A DNA stretch of 64,000 bases from Alphaproteobacteria bacterium (GTDB taxonomy: Bacteria > Pseudomonadota > Alphaproteobacteria > CACIAM-22H2), in contig JAEULA010000073.1 of assembly GCA_016793165.1 (NCBI GenBank), positions 1 to 64,000 of the forward strand, given 5' to 3'. How positions within the stretch are numbered: the first letter of the stretch is position 1; each line of letters starts with the position of its first letter. Under the pieces are notes generated by a model. The model had not been told where the DNA came from and searched no databases. It was given only the letters and a program-made list of their open reading frames with translations. Both the position numbers and the translations under genes were made by a program. Of this stretch, positions 7,630 to 16,317 are shown in pieces.

Positions 7630-9210
7630 TCAGTCGACCTTCACGTAGCGGATCTCGAGCTGGTTGTCGGCGCGATGCGGCGCCGTCACCTTGCCGGACA
7701 TCGCCCAGGGGATCATCAGGTGGTACATCGGCAGGTGGCCGACGTCCTCGTTGTGGAGGCGATGCGCCTCCTTGATCAGCTGGCGTCGCGTGTCCGGATT
7801 GGGCTCGGTCTGCGCCTTCTCGATCAGTGAATCGACCTGTCCGTTCGAGTAGCGGCCGCCGTTCCAACTGCCGCCGCCGACCTTCGCCTGGCTCATCATG
7901 ATGCCGCGCAGCGTGTACATCGCGTCGTAGGTCGGCACGCCCCAGGTCAGGCCGTACATCGCGAGCTCGCCCTTGAGCATCCGCGGCCACAGCTGCGCGG
8001 CCGGCGTGACCACGACCTTCAAGGTGATCCCGACCTGCGCCAGCATCGGCGCGAAGGCAAGGCACACCTCGTCATACGCGCCGGGAGGGCAGTCGAGCTG
8101 GACCTCGAAGCCGTTGGGATATCCCGCTTCGGCCAGCAGCTTCTTCGCCTTTTCGCGATCGACCGGCCGGCGGGCCTGCTCGATCTCCTTGTCCCAGCCG
8201 TTGACGAAGTGCGTCCACATCGAGCCCGAGACCATGCCCTGGCCGCGCAGCACGCGCCGGATCACGACGTCGATGTCGATGGCATGCGCGACCGCCTCGC
8301 GCACGCGCTTGTCCTTGAACGGGTTCTTGCCCTTGACGTTGGAATTGGGAAGCTCCTCGGCCGCCTGGTTGAAGGCGAGGAACATCGTCCGGTTCTCCAT
8401 CGCCTCGATGACCTTGAGGCGGCTGTCCGCCTTCAGCCGCGCGACGTCGTTGGACGGCACGTTGATCAACGCGTCGACGTCGCCCGCGAGCAGGGCCGCG
8501 ACGCGCGTCGCGTCCGACACGATCGGCACGTGGTGGTATTCGGTGACGTTGCCCTCGATCTGGCCCCAATAGGCGGGATTGCGCACGAGCAGCGTCAGCC
8601 GATCGAGTTCCCGGGTCTTGAGCACGTACGGGCCGGTGCCGTTCATGTTGCGAACGGCGAAGGTCTCCTCCTTCGCCGCGAAGTTCTGCGGCCGCTCGAC
8701 CTTGTTCGCCTCGGCCCACGCCTTGCTCATGATGAAGATGCGGCTCATCTTCTCCGGCAGCACCGCGTCGGGATATTTCGTGACGAGGTCGACGGTGACG
8801 TCGTCGACCTTGGCGATGTCGCTGACGCTGTCGATGTAGATCGTGACGTTGGACGTCGGCGCCATCGCGCGCTTGTAGCTGAAGACGACGTCGTCGGCCG
8901 TCATCGTGCTGCCGTCGTGGAACTTCACGTTCGGCCGCAGGTGGAACCGCCAGCGCGTCGGCTCGACCGCCTCCCAGCGCGTCGCCAGGGCGGGGATCGG
9001 CTTGAGCTGCGCGTCGCGCGCGACCAGCGGCTCGTAGGCCTGCAGCATGATCCAGAAGTTCGACTGCGCGTTCTGGGCGTGCGGATCGAGCGTGGTCGCC
9101 TCGGCGTTGACCGCGAGCTTGAACGGCTTGGCGTCTGCCGCGGTCGCGGCGGCAAGGATCATCGCCGCCGCGCCGGCGGCAAGGATCGATCGCATCGACA
9201 ACATCTTCAT
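7630..9210 (-). CDS. peptide ABC transporter substrate-binding protein (copy 1)
   Basis: 526-residue periplasmic binding protein of the DppA/OppA family (SBP_bac_5). A signal peptide is clear (about residues 1-26, ending TAADA). The mature protein begins KPFKLAVNAEATTLDPHAQN and contains the family core RWRFHLRPNVKFHDGS, DVVFSYKR, GTGPYVLK and the C-terminal ligand-domain segments VREAVAHAID and AKKLLAEAGYPNGF. The start at 9210 has AGGAGGG about 6 bases upstream; a longer frame to 9258 lacks a site. It is the second of two tandem genes of identical length and very similar sequence, and neither has permease or ATPase genes beside it. It may serve an importer elsewhere on the chromosome. The substrate (peptide, nickel or other) cannot be told from the sequence. 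Confidence 0.9.
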   Translation of the reverse strand: MKMLSMRSILAAGAAAMILAAATAADAKPFKLAVNAEATTLDPHAQNAQSNFWIMLQAYEPLVARDAQLKPIPALATRWEAVEPTRWRFHLRPNVKFHDGSTMTADDVVFSYKRAMAPTSNVTIYIDSVSDIAKVDDVTVDLVTKYPDAVLPEKMSRIFIMSKAWAEANKVERPQNFAAKEETFAVRNMNGTGPYVLKTRELDRLTLLVRNPAYWGQIEGNVTEYHHVPIVSDATRVAALLAGDVDALINVPSNDVARLKADSRLKVIEAMENRTMFLAFNQAAEELPNSNVKGKNPFKDKRVREAVAHAIDIDVVIRRVLRGQGMVSGSMWTHFVNGWDKEIEQARRPVDREKAKKLLAEAGYPNGFEVQLDCPPGAYDEVCLAFAPMLAQVGITLKVVVTPAAQLWPRMLKGELAMYGLTWGVPTYDAMYTLRGIMMSQAKVGGGSWNGGRYSNGQVDSLIEKAQTEPNPDTRRQLIKEAHRLHNEDVGHLPMYHLMIPWAMSGKVTAPHRADNQLEIRYVKVD

Positions 9211-9275
9211 CGGAACCCTCCTGTCGTGGCGCCCGCCGGGTCGGCGCGTGCGCTCCACCGGCGATCAGAGCCCGG

Positions 9276-9294
9276 CTTGCCCGCCGCGGGCAAG
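9276..9294 (-). terminator. hairpin between the tandem binding-protein genes
   Basis: Arms CTTGCCCGC (9276-9284) and GCGGGCAAG (9286-9294) are perfectly complementary around one base. It lies about 75 bases after the stop of the upstream (copy 2) gene, without a T-run. It may be a weak terminator or a processing hairpin. Confidence 0.35.
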
Positions 9295-9367
9295 CGGCAG
9301 GTGCGCCGCCGCGCCGGCCCGGGACGGCCCGCGGCTTCGGCCGCCCGACGCCGGCCGCCGCGTCGCG

Positions 9368-10948
9368 TCAGTCGACCCTGACGTAGCGTATCTCGAGCTG
9401 GTTGTCGGCGCGGTGCGCCGCGGCGACCTTCGCCGCCATCGCCCACGGACTCATCATGTGGTAGAGCGGCAGGTGCCCGACGTCCTCGTTGTGGATCCGG
9501 TGCGCCTCCTTCATCAGCTGCCGGCGCTTCTCGGCATCGGGCTCGACCTGCGCCTGCTCGATCAGCGCGTCGACGCGGGCGTTCTCGTAGTTCCCGGCGT
9601 TCCAGCTGCCGCTGCCGACCTTCTCCCGGCTCATGATGATGCCGCGCAGCGTGAACATCGCGTCGTAGGTCGGCACGCCCCACGAGACCGCGTAGAAGCT
9701 CACGTCGCTCTTCGCGATCCGGGGGAAGTTCTGCGGCGGGGGCTGGATGTTGACCTTGGCGGTGATGCCGATCTGGGCGAGCATCGGCGCGATGGCGACG
9801 CAGACCTCGTCGTAGGCGCCGGTCGAGCAGTCGAGCGTCACCTCGAATCCGCCGGGATATCCGGCCTCCGCCAGCAGACGCCGCGCCCTCTCGCGATCCA
9901 CCGGGCGGCGCCCCTGCTCGGCCTCCTTGTCCCAGCCGTTGACGTAGTGGGTCCACATCGAGCCGCTCGCGACGCCCTGACCGCGCAGGACGCGCCGGAT
10001 GATCGGATCGACGTCGATGGCGTGGGCGAATGCCTCGCGCACGCGCCGGTCCTTGAACGGGTTCGCCCCCTTGACGCTCGAGTAGAGCAGCTCATCGCGC
10101 TTCTGGTCGAAGCCGAGGAAGACCGTGCGGTTCTCCTGCCCCTCGATCACCTTGATCCGAGCGTCGGACTTGAGGCGCGCGACGTCGTTCGCCGGCACGT
10201 TGATCACGATGTCGGCGTCGCCGGCGAGCAGCGCTGCGATGCGCGTTGCATCCGAGCCGATGGGCAGATGCACGTATTCCGTGACGTTGCCCTCGACCAC
10301 GCCCCAGTAGCCGGGGTGACGCACCATCACGGTGCGCGTGTCGAACTCGCGGCTCTTGAGCACGAACGGTCCGGTCCCGTTCATGTTGCGCACCGCGAAG
10401 GTCTCCTCCTTCGCATTGAAGTTCTGCGGCCGCTCGACCTTGTTCGCCTCCGCCCACGCCTTGCTCATGATGAAGATGCGGCTGATCTTCTCGGGCAGCA
10501 CGGCGTCCGGGTAGCGCGTCGAGATGTCGACCGTCAGATCGTCGACCTTCGCGACGCCGGCCACGGTGTCGATGTAGATCGTGACGTTCGACGTCGGCGC
10601 GAGCGCGCGCTGGTAGCTGAAGACCACGTCGTCGGCCGTCATCGCCGCGCCGTCGTGGAACTTCACGTTCGGACGGAGATGGAAGCGCCAGCGCGTCGGC
10701 TCGACCATCTCCCAGCGCGTCGCAAGGACGGGGATCGGCTTGAGCTGCGCGTCGCGTCCGACCAGCGGCTCGTAGGCCTGGAGCAGCAGCGCGAAATTGA
10801 CCTGGGCGTTCTGCGCATGAGGATCCAGCGTCTGGGCATCGGCGTTCAGCGCCAACCTGAACGTCTTGGCCGTCGCCGCACCCGCGCCGGCGAACAGCAA
10901 CAGCGCCGCCCCGGTCGCAAACAACACTCGCATCGACCGACCGATCAT
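9368..10948 (-). CDS. peptide ABC transporter substrate-binding protein (copy 2)
   Basis: 526-residue DppA/OppA-type binding protein, a tandem paralogue of the gene ending at 7630. A signal peptide covers about residues 1-27 (ends GAATA), followed by KTFRLALNADAQTLDPHAQN. Long blocks are identical to copy 1, for example RWRFHLRPNVKFHDG and SRIFIMSKAWAEANKVERPQ. Others differ, for example NIQPPPQNFPRIAKSDV against the copy 1 segment VVTPAAQLWPRMLKGEL in the ligand-binding lobe. The ATG at 10948 is preceded by GGGAGGGG. An intergenic region of 157 bases separates it from copy 1 downstream. Duplication with divergence in the ligand lobe suggests two related substrates. No permease genes are adjacent. 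Confidence 0.9.
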   Translation of the reverse strand: MIGRSMRVLFATGAALLLFAGAGAATAKTFRLALNADAQTLDPHAQNAQVNFALLLQAYEPLVGRDAQLKPIPVLATRWEMVEPTRWRFHLRPNVKFHDGAAMTADDVVFSYQRALAPTSNVTIYIDTVAGVAKVDDLTVDISTRYPDAVLPEKISRIFIMSKAWAEANKVERPQNFNAKEETFAVRNMNGTGPFVLKSREFDTRTVMVRHPGYWGVVEGNVTEYVHLPIGSDATRIAALLAGDADIVINVPANDVARLKSDARIKVIEGQENRTVFLGFDQKRDELLYSSVKGANPFKDRRVREAFAHAIDVDPIIRRVLRGQGVASGSMWTHYVNGWDKEAEQGRRPVDRERARRLLAEAGYPGGFEVTLDCSTGAYDEVCVAIAPMLAQIGITAKVNIQPPPQNFPRIAKSDVSFYAVSWGVPTYDAMFTLRGIIMSREKVGSGSWNAGNYENARVDALIEQAQVEPDAEKRRQLMKEAHRIHNEDVGHLPLYHMMSPWAMAAKVAAAHRADNQLEIRYVRVD

Positions 10949-11049
10949 CTCGCAACCCCTCCCGCTGCACGGGGTCGATCCCCGCGGCGCGGCCCCACTC
11001 TGATGCCGCGCGACTCTCCCGGACAAGCGCCGGGCGCCGGCGGCGTTGC

Positions 11050-11547
11050 CTACTTGAAGTTCTCGCCCGGATCGACGCCCCAGATCTCGGTGCGCGCGAC
11101 CCAGCCGCGGAAGCCGCCCGCCTCGAGGCGGCACCAGCCGTCGCGGCACTCGAACAGCCGGCCGATGACGCCCGGCTCGAGCTTCGCGACGGCCGGCGCG
11201 TCGGCCTGCGGCGCGCGGCGCAGCGTGCGGGGCTCGCCGGTCACGATCGCATAGCGGCGCGCGGACAGCGTCTGCTGGTGCACCCAGCCGATCGTGCCGG
11301 TGGAATCGACGATGCGGCGCCACGTCTCGGCCTCGGCGATCACCCGCACGGGCAGATGCCGGCGCTGCAGCACCCAGTCGATCGGATGCTGCGTGCCGGG
11401 CCCGACGCGCAGATGCACGGATTCGGACTTGAGGCTCTGGTAGTGCGGCGTGAAGCCGGCATCGCGGTTGGTCCTGGACTGGGCGCCGGTGTCCCGGGCC
11501 CACAGCGTCGCCGCCACGGCTAGAAGGATCGCGAATCGTCTGAGCAT
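11050..11547 (-). CDS. exported bacterial SH3-domain protein
   Basis: 165-residue protein with a signal peptide (about residues 1-22, ending DTGAQS). The mature part contains two SH3-like segments: VHLRVGPGTQHPIDWVLQRRHLP at about residues 44-66 (given here as a description of the LRxGP start) and GWCRLEAGGFRGWVAR near the C-terminus. Both are typical of the SH3_4 family found in alphaproteobacterial envelope proteins. The molecular role is unknown; such domains often bind cell-wall peptides. It is divergent from the 2-hydroxyacid dehydrogenase gene, 92 bases away; I recall this gene pair from other alphaproteobacteria. No strong ribosome-binding site precedes the ATG at 11547. Confidence 0.75.
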   Translation of the reverse strand: MLRRFAILLAVAATLWARDTGAQSRTNRDAGFTPHYQSLKSESVHLRVGPGTQHPIDWVLQRRHLPVRVIAEAETWRRIVDSTGTIGWVHQQTLSARRYAIVTGEPRTLRRAPQADAPAVAKLEPGVIGRLFECRDGWCRLEAGGFRGWVARTEIWGVDPGENFK

Positions 11548-11639
11548 CGCCGCAGGTCTATAGGCGAAACGCCCGGAGCTTTACAGCCGAAGCGGGCCCT
11601 TGGTACCCCTGGCCGGTACCTCGAGGAGCACCACGACCG

Positions 11640-12626
11640 ATGCAGCGCAGACGCCCCCTGGTGATCGTCACCCGCAAGCTGCCGGACATCATCGAGACCC
11701 GGCTGATGGAGCTGTTCGACGCGCGGCTGAACCGCGACGACCGGCCCTTCGGCGAGGCCGAGCTCAAGGAGGCCGTGGCCAAGGCCGACGTGCTGGTGCC
11801 GACGGTCACCGACCGGCTCGCCGCCGGCGTCCTGGCGGCAGCCGGCCCGCAGCTGAAGCTGATCGCCTCGTTCGGCACCGGCGTCGACCACATCGATCTC
11901 GATGCCGCGAAGGCGCGCGGGATCATGGTGACCAACACGCCCGGCGTCCTCACCGAGGACACCGCCGACATGACGATGGCGCTCATGCTCGCGACGATGC
12001 GGCGCCTGGGCGAGGGCGAGCGGCTCGTCCGCGCGGGCGAGTGGGACGGGTGGAGCCCGACCTCGATGCTCGGGACGCGCGCCGGCGGCAAGCGCCTCGG
12101 GATCGTCGGCATGGGCCGCATCGGCACGGCGCTCGCGCACCGCGCGCGCGCCTTCGGCATGTCGATCCACTATCACAACCGGCGCCGCCTGCCGGCCGAG
12201 CGCGAAGCCCTCGTCGAGGCGACGTTCTGGGAGGGTCTCGACCAGATGCTGACCCATGTCGACGTGGTGTCGGTGAACTGCCCGCACACGCCGGCCACCT
12301 ACCACCTCCTTTCCGCGCGCAGGCTCAAGCTGCTGCGACCGCACGCCTTCGTCATCAACACGGCCCGCGGCGAGGTGATCGACGAGGCGGCCCTTCTCCA
12401 GGCGCTCGAGCGCCGCGAGATCGCCGGCGCCGGTCTCGACGTCTACGAGCGCGAGCCGAACATCGATCCGCGGCTGCTGAAACTCGAGTCGGTCGTCTGC
12501 CTGCCGCACATGGGGTCGGCCACGCTCGAGGGCCGAATCGCGATGGGCGAGCGCGTGCTGATCAGCATCCGGACGTTCGTCGACGGCCACAATCCGCCGG
12601 ACCGCGTCGTGGCGACGATGTTCTGA
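11640..12626 (+). CDS. D-2-hydroxyacid dehydrogenase (glyoxylate/hydroxypyruvate reductase type)
   Basis: 328-residue NAD(P)-dependent dehydrogenase of the D-isomer family, close to glyoxylate reductase GyaR or D-glycerate dehydrogenase. The Rossmann motif is GIVGMGRIG at about residues 157-165. The catalytic triad regions are visible: Arg in NTARGEVID, Glu in DVYEREPN and His in LPHMGSAT. FGTGVDHIDLDAA and NTPGVLTEDTADMTMAL are typical of the glyoxylate reductase branch. It probably reduces glyoxylate or hydroxypyruvate, but the exact 2-oxoacid is not determined. GAGGAG lies 11-16 bases before the ATG. The protein is cytoplasmic. Confidence 0.88.
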   Translation: MQRRRPLVIVTRKLPDIIETRLMELFDARLNRDDRPFGEAELKEAVAKADVLVPTVTDRLAAGVLAAAGPQLKLIASFGTGVDHIDLDAAKARGIMVTNTPGVLTEDTADMTMALMLATMRRLGEGERLVRAGEWDGWSPTSMLGTRAGGKRLGIVGMGRIGTALAHRARAFGMSIHYHNRRRLPAEREALVEATFWEGLDQMLTHVDVVSVNCPHTPATYHLLSARRLKLLRPHAFVINTARGEVIDEAALLQALERREIAGAGLDVYEREPNIDPRLLKLESVVCLPHMGSATLEGRIAMGERVLISIRTFVDGHNPPDRVVATMF

Positions 12627-12748
12627 TCGCGCGAAGATTGCGGACATTAACCTTCCGGCAATGTCTGCGCGCCCACCTTAGGCGTAATGGCTAGGGCGTA
12701 GTTCCGGCCACGGTGAGCACCCCCGGGACGCAGAGGAGCCGGCCCTCG

Positions 12749-12937
12749 ATGAGATCTCTCGCACAAGCATGTCACGGCAGGCTCGTCGCGATCGCGGCTC
12801 GGCGCGACGGCGCCTCGGCGATCGAATACGCGCTTCTCGCCAGCCTGATCGCGGTGGTGATCGTCGGCGCGGTCACCGCCGTCGGAGTCAATCTGGGCAC
12901 GAACTTCTACAACCGCATCGCCAGCGCGCTGACCTGA
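12749..12937 (+). CDS. Flp-family type IVb pilin
   Basis: 62-residue Flp/Fap-type prepilin. After a basic leader (RRDG) comes the class IVb processing site with ASAIEYALLASLIAVVIVGA: Gly at -1, Glu at +5 followed by Tyr, then a hydrophobic helix of about 20 residues. A TadV-type peptidase would cut after the Gly. The start at 12749 follows CAGAGGAG by about 11 bases; a GTG at 12713 would lengthen the leader unusually. No tad, cpa or rcp genes are in the window, so it is an orphan pilin gene that must use a secretion system encoded elsewhere. Confidence 0.85.
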   Translation: MRSLAQACHGRLVAIAARRDGASAIEYALLASLIAVVIVGAVTAVGVNLGTNFYNRIASALT

Positions 12938-13093
12938 GCGACGCGGCAGCGACCGGCACAGCCGGACGCATACTCATTAAGAATTCAACGAAGGCCGTTG
13001 CGTACCGCGCGGCCTCTGGCGCATGCACCGTTCGGCCGATGCCCGGCGAGGGCGTCCGCGTGGTCAGCACCAGCACCGTTGGAAGTCGCGTCC

Positions 13094-13861
13094 ATGAGCA
13101 TCCCCGGCGTCGATCCCGTCACCATCGCCCGAACGCGCGGTGCGCTGCTGGTCGCGATGCTGCATGCCGGCGCGCTGCTCGGCTCCGCCGCGATGCCGGC
13201 AGCCGCCGCGCCGATCAGCCAGATCACCATCGCCAGCGACGTCTCGCAGGCGCTCACCTTCGGGCGCTTCGACCCCTCGCTGGGCCTCTTCAACGGCTTC
13301 CGGGTCCATCTCGCGGCCGAGGCGGATGCAGCGCAGATCCGCATCGTCGTCGCGAACCCGACCGTCGGATCCGGCATCGTCGAGACGAACGACGCGCTGA
13401 AGGACGGCGGCCCGGAATCCTCCGCCTTGTTCGGCCGCCTCGGCCGTCCCGTGCCGGTCTGCCGGGTCGGCATCCGCAGCGCCTGCGTCGACACGATCGA
13501 GTTCGCGGACATGCCGATTCCCGTTCCCGCCGCGCACAGGGTCCCGGACGACCTGCCGCCGCCCGTCACGCTCGCGCCGACCTCGGCACCGACCCGGGAC
13601 GAGGTTCCGGCCCAAAGCTTCCTCTGCCCGATCCACGTGCCGGCCACCCATTCCTGCGCGACGTCGACCGACCCCGCACCGACGGCCGGCCAGGTCGCCG
13701 AGACGCTCGTCGAGCCGGCGGGCATGGCCCCGGAGACGGAGCCCTTGCCGCTGCTCGGCGCCGGCCTGACGACCGTCGGCGCCGCCATCGCCCTGATCGG
13801 CACGGGGACCGTGGCGCTGCGAAAGGCGTCGCGGCGCAGCCGCCGTCGCCATCGCTGGTGA
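13094..13861 (+). CDS. exported protein with a PEP-CTERM-like C-terminus
   Basis: 255-residue protein of unknown function. A signal peptide spans about residues 18-38 (GALLVAMLHAGALLGSAAM, cut near AAAAP). The mature domain contains two Cys pairs (CRVGIRSAC, and FLC with SC) and a proline-rich stretch. The C-terminus has a short acidic and proline segment (ETEPLP), a hydrophobic helix (LLGAGLTTVGAAIALIGTGT) and a basic tail (RKASRRSRRRHRW). This resembles the tripartite PEP-CTERM sorting signal, though the canonical PEP triplet is replaced by TEP/LP. A clear PEP-CTERM protein is encoded at 42945, so the sorting system may exist here. GGAAG lies 9 bases before the ATG at 13094. No homologous family is recognised. 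Confidence 0.6.
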   Translation: MSIPGVDPVTIARTRGALLVAMLHAGALLGSAAMPAAAAPISQITIASDVSQALTFGRFDPSLGLFNGFRVHLAAEADAAQIRIVVANPTVGSGIVETNDALKDGGPESSALFGRLGRPVPVCRVGIRSACVDTIEFADMPIPVPAAHRVPDDLPPPVTLAPTSAPTRDEVPAQSFLCPIHVPATHSCATSTDPAPTAGQVAETLVEPAGMAPETEPLPLLGAGLTTVGAAIALIGTGTVALRKASRRSRRRHRW

Positions 13862-13876
13862 CGGAACGGCGTCCTG

Positions 13877-14641
13877 TCAGGCCCGGCCGCAGCTCGGGCA
13901 GTCCGGATCCTTCGGCACCTTGACGCGCATCACGCGCGTCGACAGCGCGTCGTACATCACCAGCGTGCCCGACAGGCTCTCGCCGAGCCCGAGCAGCTCC
14001 TTGATCGTCTCGACGGCCTGCAGCGTCCCCATGACGCCGGCGACGGCGCCGAGGATGCCGGCCTCCTCGCAGCGCGGGATCAGGTCGCGCGGTGGCGCCT
14101 CGCGGTGCAGGCAGCGATAGCAGGGCCCGCCCGTCCACGGCTTGAAGGTCGAGAGCTGGCCCTCGAAGCGCAGAAGCGACGCCGCCACCAGCGGCTTGCG
14201 CAGCGCGATGCAGACGTCGTTGAGCGTGTAGCGGGTGGCGAAGTTGTCGCTGCCGTCGACCACGACGTCGTAGGCCTCGACGATGTCGCGCGCGTTGCCC
14301 GCGTCGAGGCGCAGGCGATAGGGGATCACGCGCACCTCGGGATTGATCGCGGCTAGGCCCTCGATTGCGCTCTTCGTCTTCTCCTCGCCGACCCGATCGC
14401 TGGCGTGCACGATCTGCCGCTGCAGGTTCGAGAGGTCGACGACGTCGTCGTCGACGATCCCGATCGTGCCGACACCCGCGGCGGCGAGATACATCAGCAC
14501 CGGGCTTCCGAGGCCGCCGGCACCGACGACCAGCACGCGCGAGGCGAGCAGCTTCGCCTGCCCCTCCTCGCCGACCTCGCTGAGGATCAGGTGGCGCGCG
14601 TAGCGCATCTCCTGGTGTTCGTTGAGCTCGACCATGGTCAT
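13877..14641 (-). CDS. moeB: MoeB/ThiF-type adenylyltransferase
   Basis: 254-residue E1-like enzyme that adenylates the C-terminal Gly-Gly of a small sulfur-carrier protein such as MoaD or ThiS. The ATP-binding motif VLVVGAGGLGSP is at about residues 36-47, with DDDVVDLSNLQRQ, the conserved Arg in NLQRQ, and DGSDNFATRY. The zinc-binding Cys pairs are CYRC at about residues 175-178 and CPSC close to the end. It is the short MoeB form without a rhodanese domain. MoeB and ThiF cannot be separated by eye. The gene overlaps the end of dut by ATGA (14638-14641) and is the last gene of the ubiE-ubiB-coaBC-dut-moeB series. Confidence 0.85.
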   Translation of the reverse strand: MTMVELNEHQEMRYARHLILSEVGEEGQAKLLASRVLVVGAGGLGSPVLMYLAAAGVGTIGIVDDDVVDLSNLQRQIVHASDRVGEEKTKSAIEGLAAINPEVRVIPYRLRLDAGNARDIVEAYDVVVDGSDNFATRYTLNDVCIALRKPLVAASLLRFEGQLSTFKPWTGGPCYRCLHREAPPRDLIPRCEEAGILGAVAGVMGTLQAVETIKELLGLGESLSGTLVMYDALSTRVMRVKVPKDPDCPSCGRA

Positions 14642-15087
14642 TGCCCCGTTGAGCCAAAACCGCCCTCGCCGCGCACGCTCCCGGGCAGAGTCGCGACCTC
14701 CCGCCAGTCGAACCGCGCCACCGTCGCGACGACGAGCTGCGCGATGCGCAGGCCGCGCGTCACGCGGAACGGCTCCTGCCCGAGATTGACCAGCAGCACG
14801 CCGACCTCGCCGCGATAGTCGGCATCGATCGTGCCGGGCGTGTTGAGCACGGTCACGCCGTGCTTGAGCGCGAGGCCCGAGCGCGGCCGGATCTGCGCCT
14901 CCGTCCCGGGCGGCAGGGCGATCGCCAGGCCGGTCGGGACCAGGCGACGCGCACCCGGCGCGAGCACGACGTCCTCCGTCACCGCGGCGAACAGGTCGGC
15001 GCCGGCGCTGTCCGCGGTCGCCCGGCTCGGCAGCGGCAGATCGCGGCCGTGCGGCAGGCGGGTCACGGCGACCGCGATCGCGCTCAT
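14638..15087 (-). CDS. dut: deoxyuridine 5'-triphosphate nucleotidohydrolase
   Basis: 149-residue trimeric dUTPase, which splits dUTP into dUMP and pyrophosphate. Its motifs appear in order: ADSAGADLFAA (motif 1), PRSGLALKHG (motif 2), GTIDADYRGE (motif 3, with the catalytic Asp and Tyr), RIAQLVV (motif 4) and the C-terminal RGEGGFGSTG (motif 5, the flexible arm). Length is normal. It begins at 15087, overlapping the stop of coaBC by ATGA, and ends inside the start of moeB, so translation is probably coupled on both sides. The coaBC-dut pair is a standard alphaproteobacterial arrangement. Confidence 0.95.
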   Translation of the reverse strand: MSAIAVAVTRLPHGRDLPLPSRATADSAGADLFAAVTEDVVLAPGARRLVPTGLAIALPPGTEAQIRPRSGLALKHGVTVLNTPGTIDADYRGEVGVLLVNLGQEPFRVTRGLRIAQLVVATVARFDWREVATLPGSVRGEGGFGSTGQ

Positions 15088-16283
15088 CGCAGCGCCTCGG
15101 CGATCCGGGCCGCGAGCCGGTCGGCGACCTCGTCCTTGCCCAGACGCGGCCAGGATTCGACGCCGCGCCCGTCGATCACGTGAACGGCGTTGGCGTCGCC
15201 GCCGAAGGTGCCGGTCTCGGGCGAGACGTCGTTGGCCAGGATCCAGTCGCAGCCCTTGCGCAGGCGCTTGGCGGTGGCGTGCTCGATCAGGTTCTCGGTC
15301 TCCGCGGCGAAGCCGACGACGAGGCGCGGGCGAGCGTCGAGCCGGCGAGCGAGCGTCGCCAGGATGTCCGGGTTGGTCGCGAGCGCCAGCGTCGGCGGCG
15401 CGCCATCGTCGGACTTCTTGATCTTCTCCGCCGCGACCGCGGCGACGCGCCAGTCGGCGACGGCCGCCGCGCAGACCGCGACGTCCACGGGCAGCGCATC
15501 CTCGCAGGCACGCAGCATCTCCACCGCGCTCTCGATATGGACGCAATGCACGCCGGGCGGATCGGCGAGCCGCGTCGGACCGGAGACCAGGGTGACGCGC
15601 GCGCCGAGCCGGGCGAGCGCCACCGCGATCGCGTGACCCTGCTTGCCCGAGGACCGATTGGCGATGTAGCGCACCGGATCGATGGGCTCGTAGGTCGGGC
15701 CGGAGGTCACGAGCGCGCGCCGGCCGTCGAGCGGGCCGGGGCCGCCGAGCTGCCGGTCGATCGCCGCGAGGATCTCGGGCGGCTCGGCCATCCGCCCGAT
15801 CCCGGTCTCGCCCTCGGCGAGCGGGCCGCTGCCCGGGCCGACGAGCGCGACGCCGCGCGCGGCCAGGGTCGCGACGTTCGCCTGGGTCGCGGGCGCGTTC
15901 CACATGACGTGGTTCATCGCCGGCGCCGCAAGCACCGGCCGGTCGCTCGCGAGCAGCACGGTCGACGCGAGGTCGTCGGCAATCCCGAGCGCCATCTTGG
16001 TGATCAGGTCGGCCGTCGCCGGCGCGACCACCACGAGGTCGCAATCGCGCGCGAGGCGGATGTGGCCGATCTCGTGCTCGTCGGTCAGCGAGAAGAGGTC
16101 GGTGAAGACGCGTTCGCGCGACAGCGTGGAGACCGACAGCGGCGTCACGAACTCCTGCGCCGCGCGCGTCAGCACGCAGCGGACGCTGGCTCCGCGCTCG
16201 CGCAGCCGGCGGATCAGCTCGAGGCACTTGTAGGCCGCGATGCCGCCGGCGATGACGAGGAGGATCCGCTTGCCTTGGATCAT
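15084..16283 (-). CDS. coaBC: bifunctional phosphopantothenoylcysteine decarboxylase/synthetase
   Basis: 399-residue enzyme performing two steps of coenzyme A synthesis. The N-terminal CoaC half (about 1-190) binds FMN: VIAGGIAAYK, EIGHIRLARDCD with the catalytic His, VVVAPATADLITKMALG, and APAMNHVMW with the PAMN motif. The C-terminal CoaB half (about 190-399) shows ALVTSGPTYEPIDPVRYIANRSSGKQG-type sequence with the GPT and SSGK elements, then GFAAET and LANDVS. It starts at 16283, 34 bases after the end of ubiB. The stop overlaps dut by four bases. Confidence 0.95.
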   Translation of the reverse strand: MIQGKRILLVIAGGIAAYKCLELIRRLRERGASVRCVLTRAAQEFVTPLSVSTLSRERVFTDLFSLTDEHEIGHIRLARDCDLVVVAPATADLITKMALGIADDLASTVLLASDRPVLAAPAMNHVMWNAPATQANVATLAARGVALVGPGSGPLAEGETGIGRMAEPPEILAAIDRQLGGPGPLDGRRALVTSGPTYEPIDPVRYIANRSSGKQGHAIAVALARLGARVTLVSGPTRLADPPGVHCVHIESAVEMLRACEDALPVDVAVCAAAVADWRVAAVAAEKIKKSDDGAPPTLALATNPDILATLARRLDARPRLVVGFAAETENLIEHATAKRLRKGCDWILANDVSPETGTFGGDANAVHVIDGRGVESWPRLGKDEVADRLAARIAEALR

Positions 16284-16317
16284 CGCACGACGACCGGGCG
16301 TCCGGGTCGAGGCGCGC

